Of a stretch of DNA of 64,000 bases, positions 40,050-52,000 are shown one piece after another. Every line of letters begins with the position of its first letter. Position 1 is the stretch's first letter. Made by a program: the position numbers and the translations under genes. The notes under the pieces are model-generated. The model did no database searches and was not told the origin of the DNA. It saw only the letters and a program-made list of their open reading frames with translations. The stretch is taken from contig WEDG01000693.1 of assembly GCA_017591395.1 (NCBI GenBank), forward strand, positions 1-64,000. The letters run 5' to 3'. Source of the DNA: Schistocephalus solidus. Lineage: Eukaryota > Platyhelminthes > Cestoda > Diphyllobothriidea > Diphyllobothriidae.

Positions 40050-42840
40050 TTGAAAGTGTACCAACATCCTTCGGCCGTAAGCAAATAGATCACACGCTCA
40101 ACCAACCTCTGACACAAAAGCTTAAATCACCAATGAGATTAAGACACAACCTGAGGGCCCATTTCTTGGACTTAGTTTTTACGAAAGGCTACTTAAATAT
40201 TGAAGAAGTGAATTCCAATGCACTTCTAGGAAAAATTGACCATAATAAGGTATTTTAGGATTACTTACTTTATTCGCAACACTAGAACAAAACGAATGGC
40301 TGGCGAAATAGCTAGAAAGGTATATTTTAATACGACGAAGGACTAATTGATGTCCATGAATTGGAAATGTTTACTTAAGGGGATATAAATGACGACTAGA
40401 AACCATTTAAAACCATTTCACAGAACTTTTTGAGTGCTGTTGTTGAGGAAAGTAGAACAAACAACTGGTCCCCCAGCTTGGCCAACAACAAAAGTTAATA
40501 GGCTGATAAAGACAAGAATAAAAAGTATAATATTTACGGAAACAGGGTCAACAGAACCAGTTGATGAAGTTTGTCGCCCACGAAATGCGGTCAAAAATTA
40601 ATCTGTCAATCAAGGAATAACAATGAATCCATAATTACCCCGCTGGCTGAAAATAATTCCAAGACTTGCTTCCATTAAATTAACAGTGGACTAAAAATCA
40701 AGGGATTATTCACAGTGCTTGAGGAAAATTATTGGTTGAGAAGCCGTTTAAACTGGCGAGAAAGCCAAACGCTTGGGTTGATTCATTGCTCCGGTATTCA
40801 TTATGGAAAGAAAGCTTCAGTTTCTCAAGTTCCCCCATGCTGTTATAAACGGTAGACAAGCTCATGAAACTATTTCTCTTTTCTAAATCTGTCATAAAAA
40901 GTGATCTGCAGAAGTTCAAAGAGGTAAATTCATTTGGTTCGGGCAATATATCGTCAAACATCTCAAGGAATTGCCAAGTAAACTCTCCAGACCACTGGTG
41001 CATGTCGTCCATTTGTCATTTGAATAAGGTTTAATGTCATCAAAATGGAAGAAAGCAAACACATATTGCATATAAAACGGTGTGGTTTGATCAAATTGCA
41101 ACAATTATCGATCTGGCAGCCTAAACTTTATTGGCCGTAAAATATGGAAACCATACTTACAAAAGGCAACGATTAAATTCCTGGAGGAGCATCACCTACT
41201 CCGTGGCCTCCAGCAGACTTCAGACACAATTATTCGTAAATATTGCCAACAAAGACGAGGGAGACTGCAATGGTCATTTTTGGCTTATTAGCCGTCATCA
41301 TTCAGTCATACCCAACCCCAGGTGGTGCAACACCCGAGGATCAAACCCGTTACCAGTTGATCAGAAGTCAAACGCTCTAGCAATTGAGCCACGGGCTCGT
41401 TGTCTTGCCAGTTTTGTATCGGATATATTAACTTGCATGCGTTGATGAACGCTTGCCGATTGCAAACGGAACAAAGTTGTTCTGCTCTGACTTGAGGCTA
41501 ATTGTCGAGACGCGCCAGCAGCCGCACAGTGTTTATTAGTAGAATAGGCAGATGCATACAGCCGGGCAAAGTCAAGGGAGTCTGTAATGGCTACTTCTGG
41601 CTTATCCGCCATCGCCAGCTAGTCATACCCATATTGTCAGCAATATTCATCTGCCTATTCTACTAATAGACGCTGTGTGTCTACTGGCGAGGCTCGAGAG
41701 GGATTCTCAAGGCAGAGCAGAACTAGCAAAATCTAATAGCAAGCTGAGAGCGTTCATCAACGAAGACAATCACTGTCGCCTGTCCAGTTTATTTCTCTCG
41801 ATCGAGCAGTGGATTTATGCACCGAACGAAGATGTGCGTGTTGACATCATCTACACTAATTTCAAGAAGGTATTTGACTGTGCCTTATACAAACGTTTAA
41901 TCCATTAATTATTGGAAATTGGAATTAAATTGAAAGTTTCTGGCATGGATGACAAATTTCCTTACAAGAAGGTCACAAACCATGTGCATCGATGCCCCAA
42001 ATTCAATCCCTAACCCCACTCTAAGTAATGTCTTCCAAGGTTCAGTCTTAGGGCAGTTGGTCCTCCTAGTCTACATCTAAGACTTTATCAAAAATCTGTA
42101 ATGCGGTGGCGTCATGTTTGCTGACGAGGTAAATCACTGGCGAGCTGTCAGATCTGATAATGAAAAACACACACTTCAAGAGAGTCTCAATCTAATAAGC
42201 AGCAGTTCTGCTCTATGAACCATAAGTTTTAACTTTGGAAATTGTGTTGTCCTAAGAATCCATGCAAGAAGAACTAGTGCGGAAGATGATCCCTTCCTGA
42301 TGGAAAGACCTGGGCATTCGTTGGATCTCACTTGGAGCGTACCTTGCAAGTCTGGCGTCCGTGATTCAAGAAAGATTATATACAGCTGGAACGAGTGAAG
42401 TGGAGTGCTATGACGATGGTCAGGAATCTTGTTCATCTGTCTTACGAAGTCAGAATTTATGAATTTGAGTTGCATCTCTAAATTACAGGCAATAAAGTGG
42501 TGACCTTATTCAAACATACTGAATTGCCTGAAGCTGCTAAAGTGACCTAGAATTTGATGACTTTATCGAATTGAATGGGAGGGAGTATCTTCGGGGTCCT
42601 CCCTTTAAACTACAGAAGAAATATGTCCATATGGGCGGCCGACGCAAAGACTTCTCATAGAAAGTCGTAGCAGCATGGAACAAACTTCCTGCTGAGAAAC
42701 AATTGAAACAATTTCTGAGATATTACTCGAACTTTAAGCAAAATTGTCAGTTGCTGCAGCATGCGCCTGGTTCACACATAAAGATTACTTTATATTTCCA
42801 TGTTTTAAATGCTGTTATAATTAATTCTTTTGGGTATTTT
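40050..42840 (+). mobile_element. CR1-like LINE, broken by an S1 SINE
   Basis: The endonuclease end is at 40085-40250 (HFLDLVFTKGYLNIEEVNSN, SDH-type KIDH). An RT start block is near 41180 (KFLEEHHLLRGLQQTSD). The RT palm is at 41835-41908 (DIIYTNFKKVFDCALYKRLI), followed by an SGVPQGSVLGP-like stretch with frameshifts near 42030. The C-terminus is at 42560-42740 (EYLRGPPFK, KYVHMGGRRKDF, VVAAWNKLPAE). 41245-41640 is an inserted S1 copy. Stops and shifts are throughout. Confidence 0.8.
41245..41640 (-). mobile_element. S1-related SINE inserted in the LINE
   Basis: Landmarks are ACAAAGACGAGGGAGACTGC, GGCTTATTAGCCGTCATCA, the B-box complement GGATCAAACCC, and GAGCCACGGGCTCGTTG. It is the older subfamily with GCGTTGATGAACGCTTGCCG and CAGCAGCCGCACAGTG. 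A second partial copy (GCAAAGTCAAGGGAGTC..., GCTTATCCGCCATCGCCAGC) lies at 41560-41640. LINE reading resumes after it. Confidence 0.75.
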
Positions 42841-42844
42841 TAGA

Positions 42845-42980
42845 TATAAGTAGGGAAATCGAGGGTGAATGTCTTATTCTATTAATAAAGTCACTTAAAG
42901 CAAGACGTTTTAATGCGGGGAAATCCGGGCGGCATAGGCGGTTGTCAATTTGCCTGTTTTCTTTTTAAAGTTCTTTGCCA
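42845..42980 (+). promoter_or_regulatory. THOC3 upstream; possible spliced-leader acceptor at 42969
   Basis: A pyrimidine-rich run (GCCTGTTTTCTTTTTAAAG) ends in AG only about 12 bases before the THOC3 ATG. Flatworms add a spliced leader in trans to some mRNAs, and such acceptors sit close to the start codon. It could equally be the end of an unseen 5' intron. This is inference only. Confidence 0.35.
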
Positions 42981-45900
42981 ATGGTGCATACTAAATTACG
43001 ATATTTTCGGGAGCATTTTGCGGTCAATAATCGCATCAAAGAGTTTTCTGGTTATGGGGGCAAAATCCATGCCCTTGGATGGAACAGTGCAGGGTCCAAA
43101 TTAGCTTCGGCTTCTTCAGACAAGTCTGTCAACGTATATGCACTCGACTCCACCCGACTGGTATTTGATTACAATACTTTTTACAATGCCAGACGAAATT
43201 GCAATCGTTCAGGGGACATACTGAAAGTGTTGATCAGCTCGCATGGCATCCTAGCGATAACGATATCCTCGCAACCGTCGGTGCTGATGGGGCCGTTCGT
43301 CTCTGGGACTGTCGATCGAAAAAGATGCCAGGGACAGCTCAACTCAAAGGAGAAAACATTAATATTGCTTGGTCGCCGGATGCACGCACAATTGCTGTTG
43401 GTAACAAGGCAGACTTGGTACGCTAATGCGTCTATGGCTTACCGTTATTCACGGCAGTTATATGACAACGATTGCAGTCAACTGGAGTGAACTTATTTTA
43501 AATCATGCACAAATATTATGTCTTGACATACTGTGATTATTTAGCTATTCAGGAAACTCAAAGCAGTCTCATTCTCGCAAACATATTCGTATTCTTATCT
43601 AAGATTTAAAACGAACTTATAGAAACCTAATATTCTTGAAGTGCACCAAAACTTTGTAATTAAACACTCTAAGTAACTCAGTTTATGTAAAATATTCAGT
43701 CAAAGCTCCGCATATTCTCAATTTTTTCATCTTGAAAATATCCTCCCTCGAAGACTCTTTGCTGCTATGCATTTTCCTTTGCATCTTTTTCCAGATTTCA
43801 TGGCTCGATGTTCGTTCAGGGCTGTCAACTATCCAATCAGAGCAATTTAATTTTGAAATCAATGAATTCGCATGGAAACCGTCTGGAGATGTTTTTTTGC
43901 TGGCTACCGGTTTAGACAGCATCTTGGTTTACAGGTATGCCTTTCCTGCTAGTGTTTTGAAACACTGAAATAGATTGTCATTTTTACTTCGTTTTATCGT
44001 ATTGTTGACGTATTTAACTCCATTTATTAGAGATGTCATCGGTGAAATAACCCGGATTACTAATCGACTTGTGAGGACAGTTTTTTCGATCTGGTTGTTA
44101 TTTATTAAACGCACCCACGTTTACTGTCAAAAAAACGACGCAAAACACCAAAGGTAAGTGAAAATCCGAAAAAAAAGAACTTTGGAGAGACCACCTGAGC
44201 ACGAAATATTATAACAGGGGTAAAGTCATTGCCCGCATTGCAATCGAGACGGAAGTACTGTTGATAAACTCTCAACCAGCAGTGATCGATATTCTTCGAG
44301 TGTTTTGTAACATCTACGCCGACATTAACGCATTATTTTCAGAAATTTTAACGAAAGTATCTTACTGTTATCATACAGAATTAGGCCAGCAAGATCACTA
44401 CCGTGCCCGTTCTCAGTATTCCCGAATGAATGGTTATAAAAATCAAGCTTGACTTCGACTTATCCATTTTTGAAAACATACCCGCTTGTCTCTGATTCCA
44501 TTGTGATCCTGAACTGCCAACAACTGTCTCGTTCATAGCTTAATGACCAGACTCTTAAACTATGCGCCATTATACCTTTTCTAAACTGTTGACTGCAGTA
44601 CTAGTTTTTGCCGAATTGGTGGTTTGCTGCCGATTGGCCGACTTTGGCTTTGCTGGCTTTGAATCATGAAACCTAAATATTGCTTTTTGGGTGAAGCGGG
44701 TCTCTAGTCAGCTCATTCACCCTTCGGTACTGCAAACAGCCTAGCCACTTTCGCCAACGACAATGACGTCGTTATTTTCAAGAGAATAAAGGAGAGTTTA
44801 TGTTACGAAAATATGGGTGCATTTGTCTGAGTTTTCTGATGTTCAAATGAACTTTAATGATTATTACACTTACTATCTTCTTTAGTAGCTTACACCAACT
44901 TTACGAGCGTCAATGTAATTTTCTTCACAGAAGTTTGGACGTAACTTTATACTTTCTATGTTATGGCCTTAGCTGACATGGAGGCGTCCATAGATCATCA
45001 TCAACAGGTCATTGAAAATCTTTACAAATTACCTCATGGAAACGGTCCACATTGGCATGTGTGGGGTAGCTGTCTATTGCACTCTGTCGATTGCACTCAG
45101 GTATATATATATATATATATTATAGTGTGCGGCTCACCGATCTGCTTAAGGAACATTTATGTTCCGTTGTGCCCTGGAACTCCAGACTAGAGTACTCACA
45201 GCAGTCGCCTAGCGACGTGTAGCATATGTTGATAATGTGGAACCGACAAAGACAAAGGGGAGACCGGAATGGCCATTTCTGGCTTATTAGCCGTCATCAG
45301 CCATCATACCCAATCCCAAGTGTGGAACACCTGGGATTCGAACCCGCGACCTTTGGCATTTGAGTCGAACGGTTTCACCATTGAGCCACGGGCCTGTTGT
45401 TTTGTCGGTTGCGATCGGGAATATGATGATAGTGTGCGGCTCACCGATCTGCTTAAGGAACATTTATGTTCCGTTGTGCCCCTGGAACTCGACTAGAGTA
45501 CTCACAGGCAGTCGCATAGCGACGTGTAGCATATGTTGATAATGTGGAACCGACAAAGACAGCGGAGACCGGAATGGCCATTTCTGGCTTTATTAGCCGT
45601 CATCAGCCAGTCATACCCAATCCCAAGTGGGAACACCTGGGATTCGAACCCGCGACCTTTGCATCTGAGTCGAACGTCTCTACCATTGAGCCACGGGCTC
45701 GTTGCTTTGTCGGTCGCGATCGGGAATATGATGATAGTGTGCGGCTCACCGGATCTGGGCTTAAGGAACATTTATGTTCCGTTGTGCCCTGGAACTCAGA
45801 CTAGAGTACTCACAGGCGAGTCGCATAGCGACGTGCAGCATATGTTGATAATGTGGAACCGACAAAGACACGAGGGGAGACCGGAATGGCCATTTCTGGC

Positions 45901-48900
45901 TTATTAGCCGTCATCAGCCAATATGCCCAAATCCCAAGTGTGGAACACCTGGGATTCGAACCCGCACCTTTGGCATTTGAGATCGAACGCTTTACCATTG
46001 AGCCACGGCGCTCGTTGCTTTGTCGGCTGCGATCGAAATGATGATGATGTGATCACCGATCTGCTGCTACGAACATTTATGTTCCGTTGTGCCCTGAACC
46101 AGACTAGAGTATCTGCGTGCAGTCGCATAGCGACGTGCAGCATATGTTGATAATGTGGAACCGACAAAGACAAGGGAGACCGGAATGGCCATTTCTGGCT
46201 TATTAGCCGTCATCAGCCAGTTATACTCCCAATCCCAAGTGTGGAACACCTGGGATTCGAACCCGCGACCTGGCATTTGAGTCGAACGCTCTACCATTGA
46301 GCCACGGGCTCGTTGGGTTGTCGGTTGCGATCGGGAATATGATGATAGCGTGCGGCTCACCGATCTGCCATGAACATTTATGTTCCGTTTGTGCCCGGAA
46401 CTGCACTAGACATATTCTCACAGGCAGTCGCATAGCGACGGTACGTTGATAATGGAACCGACAAGACAAGGGAGACCGAATGGCCATTTCTGGCTTATTA
46501 GCCGTCATCGGCCAGTCATACCCAATCCCCAAGTGTGGAACACCTGGGATTCGAACCCGCGACCTTTTGGCATTTGAGTCGAACGTTTCACCATTGAGCC
46601 ACGGGCTCTGTTGCTGTCGGTTGCGATCGGGAATATGATGATAGTGCGGCTCACCGATCTGCTTAAGGAACATTTATGTCCGTTGTGCCCTGAACTCGGA
46701 CTGAGTACTCACAGGCAGTCGCATAGCGACGTGTAGCATATGCTGACAATGTCGCACCGTGAAAGACAAGAGATCGGAATGGCCATTTTCTGGCTTTATT
46801 AGCCGTCACCGCGCCAGTCATGCCCAATCCCAACCGCGTGGAACACCTGGGATTCGAAACCCGCGACCTCGCACGTGAGTCCGGAACGCTCGACCATTGA
46901 GCGCGGGCTCGCTTGTCGTCATGATCGGGAATATGATGATAGTGTGCGGCTCACCGATCTGCTCATAGCACGATTTATGTTCCGCTGTGCCCTGGAACTC
47001 AGACTCAGAGTACTCACAGGCAGTCGCTTAGCGACGTGTAGCATATGTTGATATTGTGGAACCGACAAAGAGACAAGAGGAGACCGGGTGGCCATTTCTG
47101 AGCTTATTAGCCGTCATCAGCCGGTCATACCGCTCCCAAAGTGTGGAACACCTGGGATTCGAACCGACCTTTGGCATTTGAGTCGAACGCTCTACCGGTG
47201 AGCCACGGGCTCGTTGCTTTGTCGGTTGCGATCGCCGCGGTAAGCATGCAGCTCACCGATCTGCTTGAACATTTATGTTCCGTTGTGCCCTCGGGTGAGC
47301 TAGAGTACTCACGGGCAGTCGCATAGCGACGTGTAGCATATGTTGATAATGGAACCGACAAAGAAGACAAGAGACCGGAATGGCCATTTCTGGCGATATT
47401 GGCCGTGTTCAACCAGTGTACTGATCCAAACTATTGCGCGCTCCTGATTCGCTCAATACGGAGTCGCCGGGTTCGATTCACCGGGTGTGCAAGGGCCATT
47501 ATATTTACTGACGTAATACCAAGCCATCGTCGGCCCGCTGTCTCGGTCGTCACACCGCCACCGCCATCGCCCGTCATGACTCCAGCCTCCCAGCAGAAAG
47601 CGCACCAAATCATAAAATGTTCCTTAAGCAGATCGGTGAGACTACTCATCATCATGTATGTCACGTTTCGCAAATGACAGCAACTGAGCCCGATGCTCAA
47701 TAAAGCGTAGAGCGTCTCGACTCATGCCGCGGTCTGAGGGCCTGCATCCCAGGTGTTCCACACTTGGGATTGGGGCTATGACTGGCTGATGACGGCTCAT
47801 AGCCAGAAAATGCCATCTCCTGCGAAGTGCTTTGCTTTGTCGACATATGCTACAGTCGACTATGCAGGATCGCGTTATATGCGATACTCTAAGTCTGTGA
47901 GTTCAGGGCGTCGTCGTGCATCATGTTCCTTTAAGCGAGATCGGTGAGCCGCGCACACTATCATCATATTCCCGATCGCAACCGACAAAGCAACGACTCG
48001 TGGCTCAATGGTAGAGCGTTCGACTCAAATGCCAAAGGTCGCGGGTTCGAATCCCGGGTGTTCCACACTTGGGATTGGGTATGACATGATGATGCCGGCT
48101 AATAAAGCCAGAAATGGCCATTCGGTCTCCCTTGTCTTTGTCGGTTCCACATTATCAACATATGCTACACGTCGCTATGCGACTGCCTGTGAGCAATTTC
48201 TAGTCTGAGTTCAGGGCACAACGGAACATAAATGTTCCTTAGCAGATCGGTGAGCCGCACACTATCATCATATTCCCGATCGCAACCGACGAAAGCAACG
48301 AGCCCGTGGCTCAATGGTGAGACGTTCGACTCAAATGCAAAGGTGCGTCGGGTTCGAATCCCAGGTGTCTCCACACTTGGGATTGGGTATGACTGGCTGA
48401 TGACGGCTAATAAGCCAGAAATGGCCATTCCGGTCTCCCTTGTCTTTGTCGGTTCCATTTCATATATACATATATATATATATATATACATACTACATAT
48501 ATACTGATAGTGTGGGGCTCACCGATCTGCTTAAGGAACATGCATGTTCCGTTGTGCCCTGGACCTCGAGACTAGAGCCCTCGCGCAGGCGTGCTCGCAG
48601 CGACGTGTAGCATATGTTGATAGATTGGAACCGACAAAAGACAAGGGAGACCGGAATGACTATTTCTGGCTTATTAGCCGTCATCAGCCAGTCATACCCG
48701 AATCCCAAGTGTAGCACACCTGGGATTCGAACCCACGACCTTGGTATTTTCGGAGTCGAACGCTCTGCCATTGATCCACGGGCTCGTTGTTTTGTCGGTT
48801 GTGATCGGAATATGATGATAGTCGTGGGGCTCACCGATCGGCTTCAAGGAACATGCATGTTCCGTTGTGCCCCGAGCTCAGACTATCATCATATTCCCGA

Positions 48901-49029
48901 TCACTCAAAATACCAAAGGTCGCGGGTTCGGAATCCCAGGTGTACACACTTGGGATTGGGTATGACTGGCTGATGACGGCTAATAAGCCAGAAATGGCCA
49001 TTCCGGTCTCCCTTGTCTTTGTCGGTTCC

Positions 49030-49092
<63 letters not shown>

Positions 49093-52000
49093 TGTTTGAA
49101 TCGAAAATCTGCGTTCCCATACATAATAGAAGGCAATGTGATCACAGGAACCATGATTTTACTGTCTTGATGTTTCGAAAGCAAACACGTTTGCATCGTT
49201 GGGTTAGATCCGGAGCTCTCAGATGCTGCTTTGAGACCATTTTGTTAAAACATTTTCGATATTCATTTGAAATTTTCTGCGTATTTCCTCAGTCAACTTA
49301 TCAAACTCTTGCAAATCTATCCAGCGGAAAGCCTGGTGAAATGCGACGGGAGATGAGTATTCAAGCCCATCCAGTTAATGCTATGTGTCTTCAGTTCTCT
49401 CCCTCCGGGAGTTACTTCGCCGTTGGCAGCGCTGACGCTCTCGTTTCCATTTGGGATGCTGATGAGTTCGTTTGCTTACGGACCTTGGCCAGGTATGTAA
49501 AGATATGCATGTTGCCGCTTTTTGTTCATTTTCCGTAAATGCAGTTAGCAAGCCACTAATCGGAGCTCGTTGAGATGAGTCAGATTTTTTCACTTCTTCT
49601 AATCGATATCTTAGCGTACACCTATAATAAACTGCCATATTCAGTGTTTTGAGTGAGTGAGACCATCAGGTCAATCGGGTTATCCGTCAGCATATCAGAA
49701 CTGGACTGGACTTGCCCCTTGTATTATGGGGTATTATTTGGGCTCCGGCGACTGCAGCCCTGTAGGCCATCCAATCAGGTTCGTTTGGTGATGCACAGCC
49801 CGCCTTACAGATTTTTATGCTTTCTCGTCCTAGGCTGGAGTGGCCCGTGCGTGCTCTAGGGTTCTCGCACGACAGTCAACTCATCGCTTCTGCTAGTGAG
49901 GACCACTTCATTGATATTGGATGCGTGGAAACAGGTATTACTTTTTTTGCGGACTCACCGCCATTTACCTTTTCAAACTAAAGCATGCTTAAACTTCATG
50001 CCCATCCTGTAAAGATCGCGTCTATATGGTTAGTTCTGGTAGATTTGCATGGGAACATGCGTGAACGATCTCTCTCCCTCCTCAAGTTCCCACTAGCCTT
50101 TTTTCCCCTCGTCCAATACCCAGACAGAATAGGCAGAGTGAACGTCGAAGCCCTAAGCCTTGAGGCACGGGCTCGTGCGGTTGGTTGCGATCGGGTAGTG
50201 CATTCACCGATCTCATTACAGGACACTCGTTTCGTTATGCTTTGGGGTAGGCACTCGCACAGCGGCCATGGACGATCGCTCGCCGATCACTGACGGAACT
50301 CACTTGTCTCGCTCTGCCCAGGGTCTCACTCTCGAGCCCCGCCAAAAGCCGCACAACGGCCAATAATAGGGGAGGAAGATGAATGATACCGTCAAAGATA
50401 AGGGAAACTGGAATGGTCATTTCAGCCAGTCATACCCAATCTCATGTATAGATCACTTGATATTCGAACCCGCGATCCGTTTATCAGAAGTTCAACGTTC
50501 TTACCATTGAGCCGCGGGCTCTTTGACTTGCCGGTTTAGATCGGGAATATTAGCATTAGTTGATGAACGCTCATTGACAACTGGCGGAATTCACTTGTCC
50601 CGTTCTGCCTTTGGGTTCACTCTCAAGTCCCGCCAGCAGCCGCATAGCAGCTAGTAGATGAATACTGCCGGCAAAGAGAAGGGAGATTAAGATGGCCAGT
50701 TCTGGCCGTCGACAGTCCACCTTACCTAGAGTCAAGTGGACCTCGTAGTTTACACGATTTCGCCCAGAATTGTTCAACTGACACACTGACGTCTTTTGTT
50801 CGATGTGCCCCGGAGACCTTGTCAACTCCCCACAGTAGTCATATTAAACTTGGGTGTATAAAAACGGTATTCATCATTTTAAGTAGCCTAGGAGCCAAAG
50901 ACTTAACTTCGTTAAACCAATCGAAGCGTAGCCCAAAGATTTTTCAGTCACTTCAGGATGCGTCTTTCCGACCGCATGTAAAAATCACACTCGATGAAAA
51001 CATCCTGCTTCAGTGGTGTAGTATTTCACTGATGTTTGACGCCCTTACAAAAACACACATTATAGAATTCCTTGTACTCATTTTGTACTAAACGACCTCG
51101 TCGTTTAAGCAGTACCGTTTGTTAACGCTCCTCGGGAAATATACGACGCGGTCATATCGATTGCAAAGCTGTTTACTATACCTTAAAAGCATAGGAAAGC
51201 GCAGGTGTGACGGTACGCCTGGGGCGGCTCCGGCCGCGCCAGCCATATGCGCCTTCTCCTACCTCCCGTATGGGACACAGATAGGGGAGGGAGTGCGGTG
51301 GATGCAGCGCAAGTCACTGTCCCAGCGCCACCTTGCTTTAAAAAACACGGTCGAACTGTCAGCATATACAACATATACCCTAGAACGGCAGGTCAGGTTC
51401 AAAGTTATTAGGGTATTATCTAGCTCAGTGAGTCTGAATGACACTTGTTCTTTGGGTAGAAAGTCTAAAAAGTACGACGTTTAGTATAGAACAAACACGA
51501 GCATTCCCTTTCTATAAAATTTGCGTGGAAAAAGACACATACCACACGAGTAATCTTTTTTAGTGACCAGGATGGCGCACATTCTGAAGCCGTCACGCTG
51601 AAATATCTTGGGATTAGACTCCACTACTCGAGGTCCCGAGGATTTGCACCCTTTCTCAACCTTCGGGCTTCCCCCTCCTCACCTCGATAAAGGAACCACG
51701 AGAAGTCGAGTTCTGTCATAAGCGATGACTGAAAGTTCGACCGTTCGATAATGCCCATCGTGTGCTCCACAACAAGACGAAGCAAGGACGATGACTTGCG
51801 CCTGACATAGTTTAAAGGAAGAGTAGACTTGTGAAGCATCTATCGCACCCCCTCCTACCTCATCCGCCTGGGCTTGGAGGGAAGAACGGAGGTAGGCGAA
51901 GGCGCCGGGCGTGATGTGAGCCTGCGACTTGGCTCTAAGGTTAATTGTGAGTTCGCTACATGCACAATGTGGTCATTACTTTGTCGCGGCAGATTAAGCC

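Larger units (their letters stand above)
45101..49091. mobile_element. tandem array of S1 tRNA-derived SINE units in THOC3 intron 3
   Basis: Minus-oriented units start at about 45123, 45430, 45735, 46045, 46345, 46641, 46940 and 47241, a period of 295-310 bp. A scrambled junction covers 47399-47930. Plus-oriented units follow (about 47930-48230, 48231-48459), then a TA run (48460-48503), a minus unit (48505-48884) and a plus piece (48885-49033). TA runs cap the array at 45102-45124 and 49034-49091. Each unit has an A box (TGGCTCAATGG), a B box (GGTTCGAATCC), a GATTGGGTATGACTGGCTGA body and a CTTTGTCGGTTCCA end. Units differ by many single-base indels. Confidence 0.93.

Noticed and set aside
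40710..41012. 100-codon minus frame (MDDMHQWSGEF...)
   Set aside because: No recognisable domain; it lies antisense within a decayed LINE and has no partner exon.
45123..47400. CRISPR-like direct repeats
   Set aside because: Units of about 305 bp with no short spacers, in an intron of a eukaryotic gene.
45123..48884. Repeated tRNA genes or a tRNA gene cluster
   Set aside because: A and B boxes are intact, but acceptor strands do not pair, no convincing anticodon arm forms, and each head is fused to the same SINE body.
45269..49170. Many 60-120-codon open frames across the S1 array
   Set aside because: They are the same SINE sequence read in shifting frames and have no conserved protein.
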